In this document: positions 21,999 to 29,425 of the stretch, piece by piece | Layout: each line of letters begins with the position of its first letter | Numbering within the stretch: position 1 is the first letter of the stretch | NCBI GenBank assembly: GCA_964471535.1 | Contig: CAYYHA010000031.1 | Span: forward strand, 1 to 29,662 | Length of the DNA stretch: 29,662 nucleotides | Reading direction: 5' to 3' | Source of the DNA: CAYYHA01 sp964471535 | GTDB lineage: Bacteria > Myxococcota > Myxococcia > SLRQ01 | Notes under the pieces: generated by a model | What the model was told of the DNA's origin: nothing | The model's database searches: none | Seen by the model: only the letters and a program-made list of their open reading frames with translations | Program-made: the position numbers and the translations under genes

Positions 21999-23369
21999 AT
22001 GCGACGCTCAAAGGCTTCCCCTCCGGGTGATGGCGTCCTGCCGGCCGCCAGCGGGTCGTCCGCTTCCTCCCCGCGGGGGCCTCGCCACCGGCGGTCCGGG
22101 GGCGAGGGCTTCGAAGCGCGACCGGCGCCGAGCGCTTCGGAGGCGGCGTTTCCCCGGATCGCGCCCGGTGCGGGGTGCCTCGCCGCTCCCGCGACCTGGG
22201 TGCTGCGCCTAAGCGGACAGCCGGTCCGCTGCGTCACCCCGCAGCGCCTCGCGCCGGGCAGCGCGCCGACGCCCCTGTCCCTCTTGGCCGAGGTGGAGGC
22301 CTTCCTGCGCCTGCGCGGCGACGCGCCTGCGCGCGTGGTCGTGGGGGCCGATTGCGATCCCCTGCTCTCGGGTCCCGAGGTCGAGGCAGCCGTGCTCGCA
22401 GCGGCGGAGCGCCTCGTCACCGCGGGTGTGGGCCTTGTGCTCTGCACACGCGGTGCGCCGGGACCGGAGACCCCGTGGGGCCGGGTTCTCCTCGAGGCGG
22501 TGGAACGTGGCGCCGAGGCCCGTGTGGAGTTGAGGCTGTTCAGCCTCGACCCGCGGCTTGCACAGCTCTACGAACCCGCGGCGCCTCCGCCTGCCGAGCG
22601 CCTGCGCGCCGCGCGGGACCTCGCAGGCCGAGGCGTGGGCATCGAGGGTCGGATCGACCCCCTGCTGCCGTGGATCTCCGATACCGTGGGGCACCTCGAG
22701 GAGATCGTGGAGGCCTTCGCACGACTGCATGCCACCGATCTGCGAGCCTCCTACCTGCATCTCCCGTGCGGCCAGGCTCGTCGCGGGGGGCTGGGACGCC
22801 TGCCCGCCGCACACCAGGCGATTCTGCGCGGCTCGTTGGGTGGTGGGCCTACGCGGCCCGGGGTTGCGCGGCTTCTTCCCAGTGCGATGCGCCAGGACGG
22901 CTATGCGCGTCTCCGTCGGATCGCCGAAGCGCGGGGCCTGCACGTGACGGTCTGCCGGGAAGCGAATCCCGACTTGGGCTCGGCTTGCCCCTGCCTCGGC
23001 GGCGCCGTGGCCGACGCACCCCGCGAGCGCGCGGGCGCCCGCGGGCAGAGCGCTCAGGGCGCGAACGAGGAAGTACCGCGCCGCCGTTGGGTGCGTGGCT
23101 CCGTCGCTGCCGAGCCGGGAGAAGCCCTCGCTGGCGGCGGGGCGGCCGGAGCCGCCCAGTCGGAACTCGCGCGAGGCGCGGCCGACACGGAGAGACCTGG
23201 GGCCGGGCGGTATCGCAGCGGACAGAGGGCCGCCCTCCTGCGAGGCAGGGGGCGCGGGGGCCGACCCGGCAGCCGGAGAGTCGGCAGCGGCGCCGTGGGC
23301 AGCGGTGCCGCGGGCACGCACCCGGCGCGGGGCGGGACCAGGCAGGCCCATCAGCTTCGCCTTCTCTGA
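21999..23369 (+). CDS. Radical-SAM (SplB/PA0069-like) family protein lacking the cluster motif
   Basis: A 456-residue protein. The ATG at 21999 has a strong ribosome site (AAAGGA, 6 bases away). Residues 1-50 are low-complexity. Residues about 60-260 follow the order of the SplB-like/PA0069 radical-SAM family. RVVVGADCDPLLSGPE corresponds to the '(G)TnTDpYqp.E' strand. VELRLFSLDPRLAQLYEPAA and PPPAERLRAARDLAGRGV-GIEG match the 'S..t.d..l...lEp..p.p..RL.al..L..aGi...v' segment. IDPLLPWISDT matches the 'aPiiP.in' segment. At the expected CX3CX2C site the sequence reads C60-LAA-P64-AT-W67, so only the first Cys is kept. Residues about 300-330 (GYARLRRIAEARGLHVTVC) close the domain with three further cysteines (C319, C330, C332). 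The last 120 residues are an Arg/Gly/Ala-rich tail. It is probably not a functional radical-SAM enzyme. Confidence 0.72.
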   Translation: MRRSKASPPGDGVLPAASGSSASSPRGPRHRRSGGEGFEARPAPSASEAAFPRIAPGAGCLAAPATWVLRLSGQPVRCVTPQRLAPGSAPTPLSLLAEVEAFLRLRGDAPARVVVGADCDPLLSGPEVEAAVLAAAERLVTAGVGLVLCTRGAPGPETPWGRVLLEAVERGAEARVELRLFSLDPRLAQLYEPAAPPPAERLRAARDLAGRGVGIEGRIDPLLPWISDTVGHLEEIVEAFARLHATDLRASYLHLPCGQARRGGLGRLPAAHQAILRGSLGGGPTRPGVARLLPSAMRQDGYARLRRIAEARGLHVTVCREANPDLGSACPCLGGAVADAPRERAGARGQSAQGANEEVPRRRWVRGSVAAEPGEALAGGGAAGAAQSELARGAADTERPGAGRYRSGQRAALLRGRGRGGRPGSRRVGSGAVGSGAAGTHPARGGTRQAHQLRLL

Positions 23370-23393
23370 AGGTCCTCGCGCGTGCCCGTGCGC

Positions 23394-23423
23394 TTGACAG
23401 CGGTCCCTCGGCGACCGTAGCGT
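23394..23423 (+). promoter_or_regulatory. Putative sigma70-type promoter of the ferredoxin-like gene
   Basis: A perfect TTGACA -35 element lies at 23394-23399. An 18-base spacer leads to TAGCGT (23418-23423), a weak -10 with only T, A and final T matching. It lies just after the radical-SAM gene and 12 bases before the ferredoxin-like ATG, so the transcript would have almost no leader. Confidence 0.35.
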
Positions 23424-23434
23424 CCGCAGCCACG

Positions 23435-23725
23435 ATGCCCAAGATCTGGTTCGAGAACGAGGAGGAGTGGGTCGAGGTGCCACGGGGCATCACGGTCCGT
23501 GAGGCCGCACTGAAGCACGGCATCATCGTCAACCGCTTCGCGCTGAACTGCGGCGGGCGTGGCCTGCCCGGGTGCAACTGCAAGGTGTGGATCCGCAGCG
23601 CCGACGGGCAGGTGAGCGGCAAGACCTGCTGGGAGAAGATTCCCGGCCGCTACCTCCACGGGGAGCTGCGGCTCGCGTGCCAGGCGAAGGTCCTGGGAGA
23701 CCTCGTGGTGGTGACGCAGCCCTAG
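23435..23725 (+). CDS. Small [2Fe-2S] ferredoxin-like protein with unusual Cys spacing
   Basis: A 96-residue cytoplasmic electron carrier, probably of the Fer2 fold. It starts MPKIWFENEEEWVEVPRGIT, the usual beta-grasp opening, with VREAALKHGIIVNRFALNCGG. In typical proteins of this kind the cluster is held by C-x4/5-C-x2-C and a distant Cys in LACQ. Here the cysteines are C39, C47, C49, C65 and C82 (LACQAKVLGDLVV). The spacing is C-x7-C-x-C, with an extra Cys in GKTCWEK. The fold is therefore likely, but the ligand set is altered. It lies 65 bases after the radical-SAM-like gene on the same strand. A hairpin follows the stop. The partner reductase is unknown. Confidence 0.8.
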   Translation: MPKIWFENEEEWVEVPRGITVREAALKHGIIVNRFALNCGGRGLPGCNCKVWIRSADGQVSGKTCWEKIPGRYLHGELRLACQAKVLGDLVVVTQP

Positions 23726-23727
23726 AG

Positions 23728-23744
23728 GGCGGCACCTCGCCGCC
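23728..23744 (+). terminator. Hairpin GGCGGC-N5-GCCGCC after the ferredoxin-like gene
   Basis: Perfect 6-bp GC stem starting two bases after the stop codon. No T-run follows. It is a likely GC-type terminator or 3' stabiliser. Confidence 0.45.
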
Positions 23745-23801
23745 GCAGCCGCGCGCTCCGGCCCTTCCGGCGAGGATCGCGGCGGCCGCCCCGGTGCTTC
23801 G

Positions 23802-23818
23802 TCGAGGGTCGCCCTCGA
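23802..23818. terminator. Hairpin TCGAGGG-N3-CCCTCGA between convergent genes
   Basis: Perfect 7-bp arms with a 3-base loop, in the 162-base gap between the convergent ferredoxin-like and 152-residue genes. It could end transcription from either side. Confidence 0.45.
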
Positions 23819-23887
23819 AGCCTGGGCAGCGGCGCCCGCCTCGACGACGGTGCACGGAGGTGCCGGCCTCGCGATACACCGACCCTT

Positions 23888-24346
23888 TCACCCGCGCCCG
23901 ACCTCTGCACTCCTGCCGAGCCGCCGCTCGAGGCCGTCGAGCACCACGCGCAGATCGGCGCGCGTGAGGCGGGTCTGGACCACCTCCTTCAGGTCGAGCA
24001 GGGCGTGGAGGAGCCATTGGACGGCGAAGAGGAGCGCTTCGTGTCCCACACCGGGGGCCACGTGGTCCCGCCACCGCTCGTTGCGCATCTCGTGATCGAT
24101 GGCCTCGAGCTGACCCTCGAGTTCCAGCTTCACCAGATGGAAGACATAGGAGAAGAACGGGGGATCGGGCCGAAATGGAGACTCGGCGATGCGCTGGTAT
24201 CGGGCTCTCTCTCCTTCGTCTCTGAAGGCCACCACCTCCGGCGGCCAATCCGAGAGAGCGCGGGCCAGATGCCGCTCGACCTCCTCGAGGAGGCGCGCCT
24301 TGATGGGGACCGGCTTCAACTCGTACAGCCAATCGTAGCGTCCCAC
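23888..24346 (-). CDS. Hypothetical helical protein
   Basis: A 152-residue soluble protein of unknown function. GTG at 24346 was chosen because a good ribosome site (AGGAG) lies 9 bases before it and the sequence from there reads like real protein: MGRYDWLYELKPVPIKARLL. The frame is open for another 140 residues upstream, but that part is an out-of-frame shadow of other genes. The protein is mostly helical with many charged residues. Notable stretches are EVERHLARALSDWPPEVVAF, FSYVFHLVKLELEGQLEAID and LLHALLDLKEVVQTRLTRAD. There is no signal peptide, membrane helix or Cys motif. It is transcribed toward the ferredoxin-like gene and lies downstream of the TSP3 lipoprotein gene on the same strand. 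I recognise no family. Confidence 0.7.
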   Translation of the reverse strand: MGRYDWLYELKPVPIKARLLEEVERHLARALSDWPPEVVAFRDEGERARYQRIAESPFRPDPPFFSYVFHLVKLELEGQLEAIDHEMRNERWRDHVAPGVGHEALLFAVQWLLHALLDLKEVVQTRLTRADLRVVLDGLERRLGRSAEVGRG

Positions 24347-24507
24347 GATTCGAATCTCCTGGCTGGAATGGGGTGCGACGGCAGGTCTGGCCAGTCCTTC
24401 GACGCAGGCGCGACTTCTTGGAAGCCCGCTGTGACCGCGCCGAGCGCCAAGGGTCGGCGCCTCGGCACCGGGGCCCGGCCCGAGCCGCCGCCGGTGCGGG
24501 CCACCTG

Positions 24508-24528
24508 CCGCAGGCGTGTCTCCTGCGG
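24508..24528 (-). terminator. Hairpin after the TSP3/VWA lipoprotein gene
   Basis: Perfect 7-bp arms CCGCAGG (24508-24514) and CCTGCGG (24522-24528) around a 7-base loop, 15 bases after the stop of the minus-strand gene. No T-run. It probably separates that gene from the 152-residue protein gene. Confidence 0.5.
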
Positions 24529-24543
24529 GTCCGCGGCCCTTCC

Positions 24544-27500
24544 TTAGGGGACCTCCGTAAAGATACAAGCGCAGCTGCTCATGTTGCAGGTCTCCCCCAC
24601 CTGACAGTTGCCGCCGCAGTCGGGTGGGCAGACGCAGGCACAGGTGTCGAGGTCGGGGACGTAGTTGCCGCCGCAGTCGAGCTGGATCGGATCGCAACTG
24701 CAGCCGCAGGCCACGGGGTCGAACTGATAGCCGGGTCTGCAGGAGATGTTCTGATCGCAGACGCATCCGCAGCTGGTCGTGTCACACACCTCATAGCCCG
24801 AGCAGGTTCCTCCGCAGTCCGCCGGGCACTGCCAGGTGCAGCTGACCACGTCACAGGTCCAGGCGGGTCCGGGCTGCGGTGCGCCGCAGTCGGGGGGGCA
24901 TTCGCACTGGTCGGTGCTGGTGTTGCACACCAGGGGATCGGGGCAGGGGCCGCCACATGGCACCGTACCGTCGGGGTTCGTCGCGCGCTTGTCCCAATAC
25001 CGGTAGCTGACCGCAAGTGGCAGCCCCGCCTGTGCCGGCCGGTAGCTGCCGAAGAGCTGGATCGAGCCGCTGGCTCCATCGAAGTCGAAGCCGTCGCTTC
25101 GGCTCCGAGGCACGGTCACCAGGCCTCCCATGCCATCGTCCATGGCCACCTTCAGGGTCGCGGAGATGGGGGCACGGGTCAGGACGTAGGGGCTCGTGGC
25201 GCCGCCCACCGCGCTGATGATGGTCGAGATCGTCGGGCCGATGTTGCTCAAGTCCTCGATGTGTCCGAGCACGCCGCCGAGCCGGGTGATCACCCGTTCG
25301 TGGGTGTTCGAAACGTTGTAGCAGTTCGAGGTGTTGAAGCCCGGCCGGCAGATGAGGCCATTCACCGAGACGTTGTTGCTCTGGAAGAAGTTGACGAAGT
25401 TGTTCTCCTGAGACGTGTTCACGCCGTTGGAGCGCTCGTCCTCGTCCGTCAGGATGACGACCACGAGCTGCGCGCCGGATCGGATCTCGTTGCCGCGGTT
25501 CTGGATGAAGCGCTGTGCGCTCTCCAGGGGTCGCTCGTCCCCGCTCCCGCCAGTTCCCGGTGTGGTCCGTGACTGGAATGTCGCCAGGTCCGTGGTGAAG
25601 CCAGCGAAGCTGTTGGTGTTGTAGAAGTCGGTGTAGATGACGCCGATGCGCCAGTCCAGCGTGCTGTTCTGGAGCTGATTCACCGTGGCCGCCGTCGCAT
25701 CGGAGAGCGCCTGCTGCTCGTCGCCCATCGAGCAGGAGTTGTCGATGACGTAGAGGAAGTCCACTGGCTGGGCGTTCTCCGTGAGGAAGGTATCGCACTG
25801 TACCCCCGTCACATCGGCGAGCTGCGCGACGGGGCTGCCGTTGGCCAGGTCGTCCATGGCGATGAGCCGTGCCTCGTCGATCCCCGCTGCAGGGGCGAAG
25901 GCGGCCACGAAGACCGAGCGGTTGTTCGAGCGGCGCAGCACCTCGAAGGAGACCTCGAAGGGGCCGCTCGCCCCACCCTGGTTGGTCCACAGGCCCGCGA
26001 TGCCGCCTCGCACCGCCGAGGCCCAGGCGTTCGCCGCGTCCTTGATGTCCGAACTCGAGTTCCAGTCGAGCGTCCCGCGCACCGCCGGGTAACCGTCCCA
26101 GGAGGTGAAGGGCTGTGTGATGGCATTGGCTTCGCCTCCCGTGGAGCCGAAGGCGTTGCGTGCATAGGTGGCATCGGCGTTCACGTCGCCGCCGGTGGGC
26201 GGCCTCGACAGCGCGACGCCGAGGACCTTCTGGGCCGGGTCGAAGACCATCACGCCCACCTCGTCGCCGCCTGCCGTTAGGGTCGTCACGTCGCCGTAGG
26301 CGCTCAAGGTCGCAAAGTTCAGGTCCCCGCGCGTGGCGGTTCGGAGGAGCACCTGCACCAGGTTCTGTGTCGCGCAGGCCTCGACGACCACTGGCGTCGC
26401 ATCGTTGCCGTTGTTGGGATCCAACTCGGCAGCGTTCTGCCCCGACGCAGCGTCGACACGTCCGTTGGCGTTCCTATCCTCGGCACCATCGAGGATCCCA
26501 TCCCCATCCGTATCGGGGTTCAGCGGATCGGTGGTCGTCGACGGATCCGCATCCACGACGAAGCCCGGACAATGGGCGGGGTCCGGGTTCGTCGAGACGC
26601 CCGACTCGAGGCCATCGGTGAGCCCGTCCCCGTCCGTGTCCGGATTGTTGGGATCGGTCTCGCCTGCATCGACCTGCCCATTGCCGTTGGCATCTTCCTG
26701 GCCGTCGGTGAGCCCATCGCAGTCGGTGTCGACACGCAAGGGATCGGTTTCGCCCAGGTTCAGCTGCCCGTTCTGATTCTTGTCCTCTATTCCGTCGAGG
26801 AGGCCGTCCCCATCGGTATCGGCCTTCATGGGATCCGTTCCCACGACGTTCGTCTCCACCGCGTCGGTGATTCCGTCCATGTCCGTGTCGACGTCGGGGA
26901 CGCGGGGATCCGTCTCTCCGGGATCGACGCGACCGTTGTGGTTCTTGTCTTCGACCCCGTCGGGGATGCCGTCGCCGTCGGTGTCGGGGTTGGTGGGATC
27001 GGTCTCCCCGGGCTGCAGGACGCCGTCCCGCGAGGTGTCCTCGATGCCGTCGGGAATCCCATCACCGTCGGTATCCCGATTGGTGGGATCGGTCTCCCCA
27101 GGGTCCACCTGCCCGTTGCCGTTGGCATCCTCTACGCCGTCGGGGATGCCGTCGCCGTCGGTGTCCGGATCGAGGGGGTCGCTCTCCCCAGGGTCGACCC
27201 GGCCGTTGTGGTTCGCATCCTCCACCCCGTCGGGCAGGCCGTCGCCGTCACTGTCGGGGTCCGTGGGGTCCGTGCGGGTCGCCGTATCCGCATCGCCCGT
27301 GTACCCGGCGCAGAGTGGATCCACCGAGTCCGTCTTCCCCGCCTCGACGCCATCGGGGATCCCGTCGCCGTCGGAGTCCGGGTTGGCAGGATCGGTCTTC
27401 AGGCCCCCGGCGTAGGTGTCGGCGAACTCCTCCGCGTCCGAGAGCCCATCGCAGTCGGTGTCCAGGTTGGAGTTGTTGGGATTGTTGGGGTTCGGCGCCG

Positions 27501-27714
27501 GCCGGCCGCTGCCCCCATCGCCTCCGTCGGAGGGGCCGCCGTCGTGGCGGCCGGCATCGGTGCTGCCACCATCGGGAGCGCCCCCGTCGCCGCCGCCATC
27601 GATCCCTGCGCCCCCATCGTCGGTCGCTCCGGGCGCACCGTCGCAGTTGCAAGCGAAGGAGAAGGGGAGCAGGGCCATGCTGGCCACCAGGAGAACGGGA
27701 TGGAGCCGGGTCAT
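24544..27714 (-). CDS. Large TSP3-repeat and VWA-domain lipoprotein
   Basis: A 1056-residue envelope protein. ATG at 27714 gives a signal peptide and a putative lipobox (FSFAC, C22). Residues 25-80 are a Gly/Asp-rich linker. Residues about 85-421 contain eleven DxDxDG calcium-binding loops of thrombospondin type 3 repeats (DTDGDGIPDGVEDANGNGQV type). Residues about 440-640 are a domain I do not recognise. Residues about 651-850 form a von Willebrand A domain with the metal-site motif D658-N-S660-C-S662 (DFLYVIDNSCSMGDEQQ) and a later LTDEDERS. The last 150 residues are Cys-rich (CPPDCGG, CPADCGGTC). The combination suggests a calcium-rigidified stalk presenting an adhesion or binding domain. 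There is no strong ribosome site. It follows the glycosyltransferase gene by 31 bases, so the two are probably co-transcribed. Confidence 0.88.
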   Translation of the reverse strand: MTRLHPVLLVASMALLPFSFACNCDGAPGATDDGGAGIDGGGDGGAPDGGSTDAGRHDGGPSDGGDGGSGRPAPNPNNPNNSNLDTDCDGLSDAEEFADTYAGGLKTDPANPDSDGDGIPDGVEAGKTDSVDPLCAGYTGDADTATRTDPTDPDSDGDGLPDGVEDANHNGRVDPGESDPLDPDTDGDGIPDGVEDANGNGQVDPGETDPTNRDTDGDGIPDGIEDTSRDGVLQPGETDPTNPDTDGDGIPDGVEDKNHNGRVDPGETDPRVPDVDTDMDGITDAVETNVVGTDPMKADTDGDGLLDGIEDKNQNGQLNLGETDPLRVDTDCDGLTDGQEDANGNGQVDAGETDPNNPDTDGDGLTDGLESGVSTNPDPAHCPGFVVDADPSTTTDPLNPDTDGDGILDGAEDRNANGRVDAASGQNAAELDPNNGNDATPVVVEACATQNLVQVLLRTATRGDLNFATLSAYGDVTTLTAGGDEVGVMVFDPAQKVLGVALSRPPTGGDVNADATYARNAFGSTGGEANAITQPFTSWDGYPAVRGTLDWNSSSDIKDAANAWASAVRGGIAGLWTNQGGASGPFEVSFEVLRRSNNRSVFVAAFAPAAGIDEARLIAMDDLANGSPVAQLADVTGVQCDTFLTENAQPVDFLYVIDNSCSMGDEQQALSDATAATVNQLQNSTLDWRIGVIYTDFYNTNSFAGFTTDLATFQSRTTPGTGGSGDERPLESAQRFIQNRGNEIRSGAQLVVVILTDEDERSNGVNTSQENNFVNFFQSNNVSVNGLICRPGFNTSNCYNVSNTHERVITRLGGVLGHIEDLSNIGPTISTIISAVGGATSPYVLTRAPISATLKVAMDDGMGGLVTVPRSRSDGFDFDGASGSIQLFGSYRPAQAGLPLAVSYRYWDKRATNPDGTVPCGGPCPDPLVCNTSTDQCECPPDCGAPQPGPAWTCDVVSCTWQCPADCGGTCSGYEVCDTTSCGCVCDQNISCRPGYQFDPVACGCSCDPIQLDCGGNYVPDLDTCACVCPPDCGGNCQVGETCNMSSCACIFTEVP
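26452..27462 (-). repeat. Tandem TSP3 coding repeats
   Basis: A tandem array of related units of roughly 70-110 bases, each encoding a DxDxDG calcium loop. Eleven loops are present. Two of them (near 27453 and 26721) read DTDCDG, with Cys replacing Gly. The internal units are nearly identical in protein, so the array is prone to recombination and short-read misassembly. Confidence 0.85.
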
Positions 27715-27745
27715 GGTTCGAGTATCGCCGCTCGCGGGCGAACCT

Positions 27746-29425
27746 TCAACGCGGTGCCTTTGGCCGCGCATACACCAGCACGATGGGCACCTCGTCGAGA
27801 TAGAAGCCGGTGACCGGCCGGTCGGTGCCGTAGGCGGTCCAGATGCGGTACTCGATGTCCCTGAACTCCTGGTGGTACTGGTAGGCGGCAAGGTCGGACC
27901 GCTCGGGTCGCTGGGCGTAGCGCAGGTCGGAGCGAAGGCGGCCGTCACGCTGGTACCAGCGGAAAGCGGCGTAGGTGACCTCGTGGAAGAAGACCCGTGC
28001 CCCGCGGGGTGCATGGGCGTTGATCCATGGCAGGACCTCGGTCACGGCACTCGACCAGTAGTGCCGCTGCATACCCAGCGATGCGGCGCCCGGCGGGCCA
28101 CCGGCCAGCTCGTTGTAGGCGGCCGTGCCGTTCGGATGGTGGTGCGCGGTGGCGAGTGCGACGGGCACGGCGAGCGCCGCGACGAGCGTGCCACCGGCGG
28201 GGCCCGCCAGCGCGGGTCTCTTCAGATGGGCGGCCAGGCCCCGCGCCGCCGCCACCACCACCTCTCCCCCAAGGAGCCCGAGAAAGGGCCAGGCATGGAG
28301 CCAGTGCTTCACCCCGCCGAAGATGGGGACCGACGGGAGCGCGATGAGGACCAGGGGAAAGAGACCGAGCCCCAGCACCAGAGCGAGCCGCGCCTGCCGC
28401 TGGGGGTCGCCGGGCGCCGGCGTCCGGCGACCGAGGCGTGCTGCGAGCCGGCGGACGAGCAGGCTGCGCTCGAGCCAGCGGTAGCCGCCCAGGGCCAGCC
28501 CCACACCGATGGGAAGCAGCAAGGGAAAGGGCAGCGTGAGCCCGCTGACGACGAAGGGATAGGCGATGGGGAAGGGCGGATTCCGGAGCACCTCGCCCAG
28601 GTAGTGCCACGAGTAGTTTTCGTGGTGCAGATGGAAGGCCAGATACCAGCCGAAGCGTTCGATGGGGGCAAACCAAAGCAGCGGCCAGGAGAGGTAAAGG
28701 ACCAGCGGCCCCAGGATCGCCATGGCCGGGAAGGCGAGTGGCACCGCGCGCAGCCGCGCCCTCCATCGCCCCAGCCGCCACCACGCCGGGCCGTCGTAGA
28801 CGAGCCAGTGGAGGAGGAGGAGCGGCGGCAGGAAGTAGGCGTTGTGCTTCAGCGCGATGGCCAGGCCGAAGGCAGCGCCCGTGGCGAGGTGCCACCGCCG
28901 TGCTCCGGACTCCTGTGCCCGGAGCCAGCAGTAGACGGTCAGCACCCACCCGAACGTCGCCGGAACATCGAAGCAGGCGAGGTGGAGGTGGAAGAAGTGT
29001 CGCGGCGCGAAGGCGGTGGTGAGGACCGCGAAGAGGGCGGGGACGGGACCGGAGAGGCGCTCCCCGAGGAGGTAGACCAGGGCGACGAGCCACGCTGCGA
29101 GGATCAGCGCCGGGATGCGGAAGCCCAGCGCATGCGAGGTCCAGCCGAGGCGCTCGGCGAAGAGGTGGTGCGAGAGCCCGAAGAGGATCTTGGGCAGCGC
29201 CGGGTGCTCCCGGTTGAACTCGAAGGCGCGGAAGATGGCCTCGTCCGTGAGGGCCTTCCCCGGCTCTTCGAAGAGCTCGGCGACCCAGCGCGCGTAGCGC
29301 TCGCCGGCGTCGAAATAGACACTCTCGTCCCGGGGGATGCCCACCGCCCGCTGTGTGACGAGCAAGAGGAGGAAGGTGGAAAGTCCCAGCGCCGACGCGG
29401 GAGCGAGGCGTCGCCAGGCGCTCAC
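27746..29425 (-). CDS. GT-C type polytopic membrane glycosyltransferase (ArnT/PMT-like)
   Basis: A 559-residue integral membrane protein with about ten or more hydrophobic segments. The GTG start at 29425 has a good ribosome site (GGAGGGG, 5 bases away) and overlaps the stop of the upstream gene as GTGA. After the first helix comes GIPRDESVYFDAGERYARWV, whose acidic D-E pair sits in the first outer loop, as in GT-C enzymes that use polyprenyl-phosphate sugars. REHPALPKILFGLSHHLF and FHLHLACFDVPATFGWVLTV are further signatures of the PMT/ArnT group. The C-terminal soluble part is short. Such enzymes attach sugars to proteins, lipid A or arabinan on the outer face of the membrane; the substrate cannot be predicted. 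The TSP3/VWA lipoprotein downstream is a possible acceptor, but that is inference. Confidence 0.87.
   Translation of the reverse strand: MSAWRRLAPASALGLSTFLLLLVTQRAVGIPRDESVYFDAGERYARWVAELFEEPGKALTDEAIFRAFEFNREHPALPKILFGLSHHLFAERLGWTSHALGFRIPALILAAWLVALVYLLGERLSGPVPALFAVLTTAFAPRHFFHLHLACFDVPATFGWVLTVYCWLRAQESGARRWHLATGAAFGLAIALKHNAYFLPPLLLLHWLVYDGPAWWRLGRWRARLRAVPLAFPAMAILGPLVLYLSWPLLWFAPIERFGWYLAFHLHHENYSWHYLGEVLRNPPFPIAYPFVVSGLTLPFPLLLPIGVGLALGGYRWLERSLLVRRLAARLGRRTPAPGDPQRQARLALVLGLGLFPLVLIALPSVPIFGGVKHWLHAWPFLGLLGGEVVVAAARGLAAHLKRPALAGPAGGTLVAALAVPVALATAHHHPNGTAAYNELAGGPPGAASLGMQRHYWSSAVTEVLPWINAHAPRGARVFFHEVTYAAFRWYQRDGRLRSDLRYAQRPERSDLAAYQYHQEFRDIEYRIWTAYGTDRPVTGFYLDEVPIVLVYARPKAPR

Noticed and set aside
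24347..24356. GATTCGAATC, resembling the T-loop of a tRNA
   Set aside because: The flanks do not pair as a T-stem and no acceptor, D or anticodon arm is present. It lies between a ribosome site and a GTG start.
24501..24530. Possible CRISPR or repeat-associated palindrome
   Set aside because: It is a single inverted repeat after a gene end with no second copy, spacer or cas gene. It is annotated as a terminator-like hairpin.
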